Below are positions 29,224-36,460 of a DNA stretch of 64,000 nucleotides, piece after piece; within the stretch, counting starts at the first letter, position 1, and every line of letters begins with the position of its first letter. Source of the DNA: Pelagibacteraceae bacterium AG-430-E20. Lineage in GTDB: Bacteria > Pseudomonadota > Alphaproteobacteria > Pelagibacterales > Pelagibacteraceae. The notes under the pieces were generated by a model. The model did not search any database. It worked only from the letters and a program-made list of their open reading frames with translations, and was not told where the DNA came from. The stretch covers positions 129,001 through 193,000 of the forward strand of contig QCOF01000003.1 of the NCBI GenBank assembly GCA_003209915.1, given 5' to 3'. A program made the translations under genes and the position numbers.

Positions 29224-30000
29224 GTGAGCAAAGTAAATTTAGCAATAACCGGTTGTATGGGTAGAATGGGCCAGCAATTGATTAAATCATCTAAGGCTGA
29301 CAAAAATATCAAATTAACAACGCTTACAGAAAGTAAATTAGTTAAAAAAAAAATTTCAGGAATAAAAGTAAGTTTAAATAATGAAAAATCATTTAGAAAT
29401 ATTGATTTAATTATTGATTTTACTATCCCCAAATGCACTTTTGAAATTCTAAAAATTGCATCTAAGTTAAAAAAAAGAGTAGTTATTGGAACAACAGGAT
29501 TTACCCAAAAAGAAGAAAGTTTAATCAAAAAATTTTCAAAAAAAATTCCAATACTTAAAGCAGGTAACATGAGTTTAGGGGTAAATTTATTAATGTATTT
29601 AACAGAAATTACGTCCAAATCTTTGAACGATAATTATCTAAGTAAAATATTTGAAGTACACCACAAACATAAAAAAGATTACCCTTCAGGAACAGCTTTA
29701 ATGTTAGGGAAAGGTATTGCAGATGGTAAAGGTAAAGATCTTTATAATTTGATTGGTAAAAAGTTTTTAAATAAAAAGTCTTTTCCATATGGAAAAAAAA
29801 TTAATTTTAATTCCTTAAGAAAAGGTGAAATTATAGGAGAACATGAGGTCAAGTTCTCGAGTGGTAAAGAAATTATTACTTTAAACCATGAAGCTTTTGA
29901 CAGAGCATTGTACTCCGATGGAGCCTTAACGGCAGCAAAATGGCTTATGAAAAAGAAACCAGGTTTGTATTCAATGAGAGATTTGCTTAATTTTTCATAA
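29224..30000 (+). CDS. dapB: 4-hydroxy-tetrahydrodipicolinate reductase
   Basis: Reduces the DapA product in lysine and meso-diaminopimelate synthesis. The 258 residues have the NAD(P)-binding loop GCMGRMGQ near the N terminus, the VIGTTGF strand, and the signature EVHHKHKKDYPSGTAL with its catalytic His pair and Lys. The start codon is GTG. Its stop overlaps the nth start by one base (TAATG), so the two are probably translationally coupled. Confidence 0.97.
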   Translation: MSKVNLAITGCMGRMGQQLIKSSKADKNIKLTTLTESKLVKKKISGIKVSLNNEKSFRNIDLIIDFTIPKCTFEILKIASKLKKRVVIGTTGFTQKEESLIKKFSKKIPILKAGNMSLGVNLLMYLTEITSKSLNDNYLSKIFEVHHKHKKDYPSGTALMLGKGIADGKGKDLYNLIGKKFLNKKSFPYGKKINFNSLRKGEIIGEHEVKFSSGKEIITLNHEAFDRALYSDGALTAAKWLMKKKPGLYSMRDLLNFS

Positions 30001-30653
30001 TGAATGAAAAAGAAAAAGCAAAAAAAATAATAAACATACTAAATAAGATTTATCCTACAGCCCCTGTTCCTCTAAAATACAAAAATACTTTTACACTTTT
30101 GGTATCAGTTCTTTTGTCGGCTCAATGTACAGATGTTAATGTGAATAATGTGACAAAAAACATATATCCTAAATATAATAAGCCTGAACATTTTGTAAAA
30201 TTAGGCAGAAAAAAAATTGAAAAATTAATCAAAAGTATTGGAATTTTCAGAATTAAAGCAAAGAGTATCTATTTAATGTCGAAACAAATATTAGAAAAAC
30301 ACAATGGAAAAGTTCCTAAATCCTTTGAAGAACTAGAAAAACTCCCAGGTGTGGGCCATAAAACAGCTAGTGTAGTGATGTCTCAAGGCTTTGGGTATCC
30401 AGCTTTTGCAGTTGATACTCATATCCACAGACTTGCACAAAGATGGGGCCTTACAAATGGAAAAAATGTTGTTCAAACAGAAAATGATTTAAAAAGAATT
30501 TTTCCTAAAAAAACATGGTCTAAACTACATCTTCAAATAATATTTTACGGAAGAGAATATTGTAAAGCACGAGAATGCTATGGATTAACTTGTAAAATAT
30601 GTACTACTTGTTATCCTAATAGAAAAAAATCCGTAATTACAAAAAAAGCATAA
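30000..30653 (+). CDS. nth: Endonuclease III (DNA glycosylase/AP lyase)
   Basis: A base-excision repair glycosylase for oxidised pyrimidines. The helix-hairpin-helix ELEKLPGVGHKTA holds the catalytic Lys121, and VDTHIHR holds Asp139. The 217 residues are normal length. The C-terminal Fe-S site is unusual: Cys lie at 188, 193, 198, 201 and 204. The standard C-x6-C-x2-C-x5-C frame would use 188, 195, 198 and 204, but residue 195 is Gly. One of the extra Cys may take its place. Confidence 0.95.
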   Translation: MNEKEKAKKIINILNKIYPTAPVPLKYKNTFTLLVSVLLSAQCTDVNVNNVTKNIYPKYNKPEHFVKLGRKKIEKLIKSIGIFRIKAKSIYLMSKQILEKHNGKVPKSFEELEKLPGVGHKTASVVMSQGFGYPAFAVDTHIHRLAQRWGLTNGKNVVQTENDLKRIFPKKTWSKLHLQIIFYGREYCKARECYGLTCKICTTCYPNRKKSVITKKA

Positions 30654-30655
30654 AA

Positions 30656-31582
30656 ATGAAAATTTTAGGAATTGGTAATGCAATTGTTGATGTACTTTGC
30701 AAAGTGGATGAAGAGTTTTTAAATATAAATTCTCTAACTAAAAGCACTATGAAGTTAATAGATGAGGTTGAATTTAAAAATTTACTGTCAGATCTTTCAA
30801 TTGAAGACACTATCTCTGGAGGATCAGTTGCAAATTCTATCGTAGGGTTGTCACAATTGGGTAATAAAGTTGGATTTATAGGAAAGATCAACAATGATAA
30901 TTTAGGTCAAAAATATGAAGACGGATTAAAAAAAGAAAATGTAAATTTTTTATACTCAAAAAAAAATGAGCCTATGCCAACAGGAACTTGTTTAATTTTG
31001 ATAACTCCAGACTCTGAAAGGACAATGTGTACATTTCTTGGTACCGCAGGAAAAATAAGTGATCAGGATGTTGATGCAGATTTAACTAATAAAGCAGAGA
31101 TAACTTTTTTGGAAGGTTATTTGTGGGACGAGGGAGAACCTAAAAAAGCTTTTGATAAAGCGATTAAAAACTCAAACAAAGTTGCTATGTCTCTCTCAGA
31201 TCTATTTTGTGTTGAGAGACACAAACCTCATTTTTTAGAACTAGTCAAAAATAAACTTGATATAATTTTTGCTAACGAACAAGAAATATTGTCACTAATT
31301 GACAGTAAGTCATTTGATGATGCAATAGAATTTAGTAAAAAATTAAACAAAAGTATTATTATTACGCGTGGTGAAAAGGGTGCAATGGCTATAAATAGTG
31401 GAGAAGTTGTAGAATGTCCTGCAAAAAAAGATCTTAATATAGCCGACCTAACTGGTGCCGGAGACTTATTTGCTGCTGGTTATTTACATGGTGTTGTTAA
31501 CAATCTGTCACCACTTGCAAGTTTAAAACAAGGTACTGAGTTGTCATCAAAAATTATCCAAAAAATTGGAGCAAGAATTTAG
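30656..31582 (+). CDS. PfkB-family carbohydrate/nucleoside kinase (adenosine kinase-like)
   Basis: A 308-residue ribokinase-fold kinase. The N-terminal GIGNAIVDVLCKVDE and the GGSVANSIVGLSQLG block bind the substrate sugar; the C-terminal NIADLTGAGDLFAAGYLHG holds the anion hole and catalytic Asp. The pattern resembles the alphaproteobacterial adenosine kinase group, but ribokinase-type sugars cannot be excluded. It starts 2 bases after nth and overlaps the tail of the convergent ArfA-like small gene by 4 bases. Confidence 0.88.
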   Translation: MKILGIGNAIVDVLCKVDEEFLNINSLTKSTMKLIDEVEFKNLLSDLSIEDTISGGSVANSIVGLSQLGNKVGFIGKINNDNLGQKYEDGLKKENVNFLYSKKNEPMPTGTCLILITPDSERTMCTFLGTAGKISDQDVDADLTNKAEITFLEGYLWDEGEPKKAFDKAIKNSNKVAMSLSDLFCVERHKPHFLELVKNKLDIIFANEQEILSLIDSKSFDDAIEFSKKLNKSIIITRGEKGAMAINSGEVVECPAKKDLNIADLTGAGDLFAAGYLHGVVNNLSPLASLKQGTELSSKIIQKIGARI

Positions 31583-31698
31583 GACTTTTTTATCCTTTTA
31601 AAGCTTCCTTTGCCTTTTTTAGGTTTAACTATTTTAGGTTTATATTTTTTTGAATATAGGTCTTTAATTATTGGATTTTTTTTATTTAATTTCTTCAT
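31579..31698 (-). CDS. ArfA-like ribosome-rescue small protein (39 aa)
   Basis: A short gene in an otherwise empty-looking gap. The ATG at 31698-31696 gives 39 residues and a TAA at 31581-31579. The product is very basic, about 40 percent Lys/Arg. It carries YKPKIVKPKKGKGSFKR, which lines up with the conserved core of alternative ribosome-rescue factor A (FRQRVEKNKKGKGSYMRK in E. coli). ArfA recruits RF2 to ribosomes stalled on non-stop mRNA. The E. coli C-terminal tail that causes its degradation is absent. No clear Shine-Dalgarno is seen. It is tail-to-tail with the PfkB kinase, sharing 4 bases. Confidence 0.72.
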   Translation of the reverse strand: MKKLNKKNPIIKDLYSKKYKPKIVKPKKGKGSFKRIKKS

Positions 31699-31755
31699 TA
31701 TTAAGTTAATATTAAGTCTTACTAACCATCAAATGTCTTATTATATATTTTTAAA

Positions 31756-32370
31756 ATGATATCTAACAGAGAAATATTAAAATATTTTCCTCAACCAATA
31801 TTTAAATATAAAGTTGATAACTTTGCTTACTTTAATAAAGGCTTATCAGAATATATTTATAAATTGAATGAAGAAGATAAAGAGGGAATTATAAGATCAA
31901 ATAAAGGTGGTTGGCATTCAAAACCATTTGATTTAAAAGATAAAAATTCAATACAACATAAATTTTTGTTAGAAACAACTAAGTATGTATTTGACACTAT
32001 AAAAAATTATGGATGGAAATTAATTCCTTCTAGAACAATAGTCACCGAGATGTGGGCGATTATTAACAAACCAAATGATTTTAATGTAATACACACGCAC
32101 CCTAATTCATACCTTAGCGCAGCTTATTATGTAAAAGCACCGGAGGATGGGGGAAGGTTTGTTATTGACAATCCACTCAATGTTGCAACGCATTCATATC
32201 CAGCAGAGGAAAAAAAAACAGAATTTAATCTTAAGACTGCCGGATTAAAAATTGAAGAAGGAGAATTACTAATTTTTCCTGCATACTTACCTCACAAAGT
32301 ATCAGAAAATAATTCTAAAGAAGATCGAATTGTTATAAGTTTTAATGTAAATATTAACAATTTTAAGTAA
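31756..32370 (+). CDS. Putative 2OG-Fe(II) oxygenase (TIGR02466 type)
   Basis: A 204-residue protein of the uncharacterised 2-oxoglutarate/Fe(II) oxygenase family often seen in marine bacteria and phages. The C-terminal half has the iron site: the HTHPNSYLSAAYYV block (His-x-His), then LLIFPAYLPHKV with the distal His, and an Arg in KEDRIVISFNVN that would bind 2-oxoglutarate. The substrate is unknown. It stands alone, 58 bases after the ArfA-like gene's 5' end, and converges on the winged-helix regulator. Confidence 0.82.
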   Translation: MISNREILKYFPQPIFKYKVDNFAYFNKGLSEYIYKLNEEDKEGIIRSNKGGWHSKPFDLKDKNSIQHKFLLETTKYVFDTIKNYGWKLIPSRTIVTEMWAIINKPNDFNVIHTHPNSYLSAAYYVKAPEDGGRFVIDNPLNVATHSYPAEEKKTEFNLKTAGLKIEEGELLIFPAYLPHKVSENNSKEDRIVISFNVNINNFK

Positions 32371-32380
32371 ATTAATTATA

Positions 32381-32950
32381 TTAGTCTAAATTAATTTTAT
32401 ACCCACTTTTTTTACTCTCTATGAAATTTTTGTTGTTAAAATTTTTAGAAATTTTTTCTCTTAATCTATAGACATGAGTTTCTACAGTATGAGTTTCAAG
32501 TTTTGAGTTATATTCCCAAACTTCTGACTGAAGTTCGTTTATACTTACAGGTTTATTTAACTTTGAAAGATGGGTTATAATTTTTATTTCTTTTTCAGTT
32601 AATTTTATCACTTTGTCTTCACCTATAAGCTCCCTAGAATTTAAGTTTATTTTGTATTTTCCAACTTTAAATTCTGATTTTTCATTATAATGAAGTTTAA
32701 GAAATTCAATATTTAATTTTTCGATAAAATTAAAAAATTTTATTGGCAGTTGATCTAATATAACTTGTCTTGGGTTATCTTTAATTTCTTTTTTAGTGAT
32801 GATTATATAATTTTTAAGTATCTTTTTCTTTTCTTGAAGCATTTTATAATCTGATACTTCAAAACTTTTAAAAGTAGTATTTTGTTCTAGTTCTTTGAAT
32901 ATTTTATAAAAGGCTTCAAATTTGAATATTATTAAATTTTGATTATCCAT
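32381..32950 (-). CDS. OmpR/PhoB-type winged-helix regulator with degenerate N-terminal domain
   Basis: The C-terminal third (about 92-188) is a Trans_reg_C DNA-binding domain: the recognition region reads KLETHTVETHVYRLREKI and ends with the wing FIESKKSGYKI. The first 85 residues occupy the place of a receiver, but I see no phospho-acceptor Asp or acidic pocket, so it is probably not a phosphorylation switch. No histidine kinase is nearby. It is divergent from an L,D-transpeptidase gene across 13 bases, a pairing that suggests it controls that gene or itself. Confidence 0.82.
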   Translation of the reverse strand: MDNQNLIIFKFEAFYKIFKELEQNTTFKSFEVSDYKMLQEKKKILKNYIIITKKEIKDNPRQVILDQLPIKFFNFIEKLNIEFLKLHYNEKSEFKVGKYKINLNSRELIGEDKVIKLTEKEIKIITHLSKLNKPVSINELQSEVWEYNSKLETHTVETHVYRLREKISKNFNNKNFIESKKSGYKINLD

Positions 32951-32963
32951 ATATAATTAAAAT

Positions 32964-33458
32964 ATGACAATTTTCTTAAAAAACAAACATACTCTTAAAG
33001 TAGGTGAGTTTTATTTTAAGTGTTGTATTGGAAAAAGAGGAATTACCAAAAGAAAGCTTGAAGGAGATAAAAAAACTCCTTCAGGAAACTTCGAAATAAG
33101 TCATTTGTTCTTTAGGAAAGACAGAGTGGAAAAACCATCCACAAAACTTAAATGTCAAGCAATTAATAAAAATATGAAATGGTGTGATGATAGTCGTGAC
33201 CCTAAGAGATATAATAAATTAGTTAATAAGAATTATAACCTGTCCCATGAAAAACTTTACCGAAAAGATTACAAATACGATTTATTGATACCAATTAAGT
33301 ATAACTATTCAAATCCCATTCCACAGAAAGGAAGCTGTATTTTTATTCACCTTACTAAAAATTACAAACCTACCGCTGGATGTATTGCATTAAGTAAAAA
33401 AGATTTTTTAATTATGTTAAAATTAATAAATAAAAATACAAAAATAAAAATTTACTGA
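32964..33458 (+). CDS. L,D-transpeptidase family protein (YkuD domain)
   Basis: A 164-residue YkuD-domain protein. The active-site motif is IHLTKNYKPTAGCIAL with His129 and catalytic Cys140, and the earlier KTPSGNFEI block is typical of the family. Such enzymes make 3-3 peptidoglycan cross-links or attach lipoproteins. No signal peptide is visible, so either export is by another route or the role is cytoplasmic. It overlaps the convergent yggS 3' end by 7 bases. Confidence 0.88.
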   Translation: MTIFLKNKHTLKVGEFYFKCCIGKRGITKRKLEGDKKTPSGNFEISHLFFRKDRVEKPSTKLKCQAINKNMKWCDDSRDPKRYNKLVNKNYNLSHEKLYRKDYKYDLLIPIKYNYSNPIPQKGSCIFIHLTKNYKPTAGCIALSKKDFLIMLKLINKNTKIKIY

Positions 33459-34114
33459 TCTCTTTTTCCAAAAATGCTTGAGCCTATTCTTAAATAAGTT
33501 GATGAATAATCTACTGCTTGCAAATAATCAGACGACATCCCCATACTTAATTCTTTCAAATTCAACTTTTCTTTTAGAGATTGCATTTCTTTAAAATAAC
33601 CCTCAGGATTTTGATCAAATGGAGGTATACACATCAAACCAATAATGTTTAAATTTAATTGATTACAAAATTGGTAAAAATCATTTATTTGATTAATTGA
33701 TATTCCAGATTTTTGATCTTCGTTTCCAATATTTACTTGAATAAATAACTTAATATTTTTATTTTGTTTACTCTGTTCTTCAGAAATTTTCTTAGCTAGT
33801 TTTTCGCTGTCTAAAGAATGAATATAATCAAAAATTTTTACCGCAAACTTTGCTTTATTAGATTGAAGTTTTCCAATTAAATGAAGTTGGATATCTTTTT
33901 TTTTGGTCTTAATTTCTGACCATTTTTCTATAGCCTCCTGTACTTTGTTTTCACCAAAGTCTAAATGACCATAATCTATTAGTGGTAATATTTTTTCTAA
34001 TTTAAAGGTTTTTGAAACAGCAATTACTTTTGATCTATTGTCTATATTTTGGCCTTTTAATCTTTGTTCAATTGCACTAATTATTTCTTTATAACGTTTG
34101 ATTGTATCATGCAT
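33452..34114 (-). CDS. yggS: PLP homeostasis protein (YggS/PLPBP)
   Basis: A pyridoxal-phosphate carrier that balances B6 and amino-acid pools. The 220-residue alanine-racemase-type barrel has the PLP Lys35 in VIAVSKTF, the conserved DFGENKVQE block and the C-terminal SMGMSSDYLQAV and LRIGSSIFG phosphate-binding segments. The start codon is arranged back-to-back with that of the ThiE-like gene in the palindrome ATGCAT (34109-34114). Confidence 0.95.
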   Translation of the reverse strand: MHDTIKRYKEIISAIEQRLKGQNIDNRSKVIAVSKTFKLEKILPLIDYGHLDFGENKVQEAIEKWSEIKTKKKDIQLHLIGKLQSNKAKFAVKIFDYIHSLDSEKLAKKISEEQSKQNKNIKLFIQVNIGNEDQKSGISINQINDFYQFCNQLNLNIIGLMCIPPFDQNPEGYFKEMQSLKEKLNLKELSMGMSSDYLQAVDYSSTYLRIGSSIFGKRDQ

Positions 34115-34636
34115 AATAAACCTCTATTAAAGTATTACTTTATAAGTAATTTTGATTCAAACTCTATTAACAAACAGGATAAAAATACAACTATAATCTA
34201 TAGAAACTATACTGAAAAAAAAGACCTTAACGTCATTTTAAAAATTAAAAATTTTTGCAAAAAAAAGGGAGTTAATTTTTTTCTAGCAAATAACTTTAAG
34301 TTAGCAATCAAATTAAATTTAGATGGTGTTTACTTACCCTCGTTTAATAAAAGTACGTCTCATCTATCATATACATTGAAAGAAAAATTTTTAATTTTTG
34401 GATCTGCACATAATTTAAAAGAAATTAAAATAAAAGAATTACAAAAAGTACAATTAATTTTCATATCCTCTATATTCAAAAAAAATAAGAATTATCTTGG
34501 AATAAATAAATTTAAAAAACTAACTAGCCTCACCAAAACAGATATTGTTGCTTTAGGGGGAATAAATAAAATAAATAAAAAAAAATTAAAACTCACTAAT
34601 TGTAGTGGATTTGCAGGTATATCGTATTTTAAGTAA
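34109..34636 (+). CDS. ThiE/TenI-like thiamine-phosphate-synthase family protein, divergent
   Basis: A TIM-barrel protein of the ThiE/TenI family with the best start at 34109 (MHNKPLLKYYFISN, 175 residues). An earlier in-frame start at 34064 would add 15 residues and overlap yggS further. The C-terminal TDIVALGGINKINKKKLKLTNCSGFAGISYF matches the phosphate-binding end of ThiE. The HxGQxD loop that binds HMP pyrophosphate in true ThiE is not recognisable (VYLPSFNKSTSHL instead). It may be TenI-like or a degenerate ThiE. A strong bidirectional terminator follows the stop codon. Confidence 0.72.
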   Translation: MHNKPLLKYYFISNFDSNSINKQDKNTTIIYRNYTEKKDLNVILKIKNFCKKKGVNFFLANNFKLAIKLNLDGVYLPSFNKSTSHLSYTLKEKFLIFGSAHNLKEIKIKELQKVQLIFISSIFKKNKNYLGINKFKKLTSLTKTDIVALGGINKINKKKLKLTNCSGFAGISYFK

Positions 34637-34666
34637 AAAAAAAGGCCCCTTAGAGGGGCCCTTTTT
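34637..34666. terminator. Bidirectional terminator between ThiE-like gene and porin 1
   Basis: GGCCCCT (34644-34650), loop TAG, AGGGGCC (34654-34660). It is followed by a T run on the plus strand and by about ten T on the minus strand. It can end both the plus-strand ThiE-like transcript and the minus-strand porin transcript. A near-identical copy lies at 36411-36437. Confidence 0.88.
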
Positions 34667-34688
34667 AATAATTTGTTTCTAAAATTAA

Positions 34689-35675
34689 TTAGAATGCAAA
34701 TGAGATATTGAACTCGTAACCTTCAGTGTCATCAGCATCAATATGACTTACGTTATCGACTTCGTTAATCATACCACCTATAGAGACACCGCCTGAAGTG
34801 TAAGAAGCAGAAATACCTGTTGCTTCTTGATCAACAGTTGCACCACCTAGATCAGAAGTTGATACGTTGTAACCAACTGAGAAATCATCAGTTATTGCGT
34901 AAGTTATACCAACCGCTTGAAAGTCAAGTGAAGTAGCAGTCGTTGGACCATCTTCTTCAGACTTTACAGCACCAACAGTTAAAGCACCAGTCGAGTATGT
35001 AGCATACATAATTGTATCATCAATTGTTGTACCAACAGATGCCTCTGTTTCACCCATACCAAAACCAACAGTTAAACCATCGATTATTCCGCCTGAGTTT
35101 ACAACTGAAAAGTCCATGTAACTATCCTTAGGTGTTACCCCAGAAACCCCTGATGGAACGTATCCAATTGTTACTGTAGTTCCATCAAAGCTTGGTGACT
35201 TGTAAGTGAACATGTTGTCTGCTGAAAGACCATCTGGAACAGTCTCTTCATCAGCGTCTGTTACACCATCCCAAGACTCTTCGTAAGCGTTTGGAGATTT
35301 ATCATCGATTGCACTTAATGCACCATCACCACCGTGGCCATAAAACATAAGTGTTCCCATTCCATTAGTGTCTAATGTAATACCGTGAGTATCTAATACA
35401 TCACCAGCATCAGTTTCATCGTTATCAATCTCAAATGATACAGAAACAGACATACCATTGTCCATATCTCCTGAACCAGTCATTTTGATTGAGTCAGCCA
35501 TTGTCCATTGGTTACCTTCTGGAGTTAATCCAGAAGTAGCTACTACTTCATCAACGTCACCGTCTGAAAATGAAATAGATGCAGAACCAGATGCTGATAA
35601 TGAACCAGCATGCGCTGACAACGTAACAAGAGAACCAGCTAAAGCTGATAATCCAATTTTTGTTATTTTGTTCAT
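34689..35675 (-). CDS. Outer-membrane porin, tandem copy 1
   Basis: A 328-residue acidic beta-barrel protein of the SAR11/alphaproteobacterial porin type. A signal peptide (1-23, ending in LSAHA) precedes alternating beta-strand sequence rich in Gly, Ser, Thr and Asp, and the protein ends in Phe (FNISFAF), the usual BAM signal. It is closely similar to the porin at 36461-37453, with long identical blocks such as YEESWDGVTDADEETVP. It probably lets small solutes cross the outer membrane; specificity is unknown. A 359-base gap separates it from a divergent regulator. Confidence 0.88.
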   Translation of the reverse strand: MNKITKIGLSALAGSLVTLSAHAGSLSASGSASISFSDGDVDEVVATSGLTPEGNQWTMADSIKMTGSGDMDNGMSVSVSFEIDNDETDAGDVLDTHGITLDTNGMGTLMFYGHGGDGALSAIDDKSPNAYEESWDGVTDADEETVPDGLSADNMFTYKSPSFDGTTVTIGYVPSGVSGVTPKDSYMDFSVVNSGGIIDGLTVGFGMGETEASVGTTIDDTIMYATYSTGALTVGAVKSEEDGPTTATSLDFQAVGITYAITDDFSVGYNVSTSDLGGATVDQEATGISASYTSGGVSIGGMINEVDNVSHIDADDTEGYEFNISFAF

Positions 35676-36034
35676 ATTAATCTAACCTTTCTTTATTGTT
35701 TATTACTAATAATTAACATTAACGATCTGGTTCTATTAAGATTATGTATGATAAAAAGTTTAAAACTTACTAGTAAATATTACTTACATAAATTTATAAC
35801 AATAAATTTAAAAAAACTTATATTTAACAAAGATAAAAATATTTAAATTTTAAATATAATTTTTAATATTAAAAATATGTATGCTTTATAATTTTAAAGT
35901 GTAGCTTAATTGCAACAAATACAAATTCAACACAAAAAAATAAAACCTAAAATGAGTTTTTTTTTTTAATTGTCACATGTCTGCAATGTTTAATTTATAT
36001 TACTAAACTCAAGTATTAAATTTTAATACTAATT
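35676..36034. promoter_or_regulatory. 359-base gap between porin 1 and winged-helix regulator
   Basis: The longest gene-free stretch in the window, extremely AT-rich. It must hold the leader and promoter of porin 1 (minus) and of the regulator (plus). No convincing ORF or RNA gene is seen. Visible structure: a 13-base inverted repeat AGTAAATATTACT at 35772-35784 and a longer 19-base palindrome at 36012-36030 just before the regulator start. A GAAAGG-like ribosome site lies about a dozen bases before the porin ATG. Confidence 0.6.
36012..36030. promoter_or_regulatory. 19-base palindrome before winged-helix regulator, candidate operator
   Basis: AGTATTAAA-T-TTTAATACT is a perfect 9-bp inverted repeat around one base. 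It ends four bases before the regulator ATG at 36035. Small winged-helix regulators commonly bind such repeats over their own start and so repress themselves. It is AT-only apart from two G/C pairs, so chance cannot be excluded. Confidence 0.45.
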
Positions 36035-36409
36035 ATGGAAAAAATTTTTTCTGAGCTTTATAAAGATTTACACGGAACAGCCTTAATAAAAACTGATCCT
36101 CTTAAAAATTTTTTATTTAATTCGAAAGCTCATCTTCTTATTTCATTTTACATAGCATCACAAATAGATCAGAAATCAACACTTGAAGATGTTTGTTACA
36201 ACATTTCTTCTAAAATTATCAGCAGATCAACTGTTCAAAGTATTTTAAAAATTGGGGTTGCAATTGGTTTTTTTGAAAAACAATTAAATGAAAAAGATAA
36301 AAGAGAAAAATATTATAAAGTTACTGTTGATGCTAAAAAAGTTTTAGAAAATTGGGCAAAAAATCAGCACAAAGTATTCTCGGATATAAATCAGTTAAAT
36401 TTAAAATAA
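36035..36409 (+). CDS. Small winged-helix transcriptional regulator (MarR-like)
   Basis: A 124-residue protein that fits a winged helix-turn-helix regulator. A helix (about 32-45) leads to TLEDVCYNISSKIISRSTVQSILKIGVAIGFFEKQ, which looks like the HTH, followed by a charged wing (NEKDKREKYYKVTVDAKKVLENW). The exact family is uncertain; MarR-like is the best description. It lies between two tandem porins, divergent from one and convergent with the other, with a palindrome in front of its start. Control of porin expression is a reasonable inference from position only. Confidence 0.65.
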   Translation: MEKIFSELYKDLHGTALIKTDPLKNFLFNSKAHLLISFYIASQIDQKSTLEDVCYNISSKIISRSTVQSILKIGVAIGFFEKQLNEKDKREKYYKVTVDAKKVLENWAKNQHKVFSDINQLNLK

Positions 36410-36410
36410 A

Positions 36411-36437
36411 AAAAAGGCCCCTTAAAGGGGCCCTTTT
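36411..36437. terminator. Bidirectional terminator between regulator and porin 2
   Basis: GGCCCCT (36416-36422), loop TAA, AGGGGCC (36426-36432), with a T run on the plus strand and a longer one on the minus strand. It serves the regulator and porin 2 transcripts. The stem is identical to that at 34644-34660, and the flanking bases up to both porin stop codons are also near identical. Confidence 0.88.
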
Positions 36438-36460
36438 AAATAATTTGTTTCTAAAGTTAA

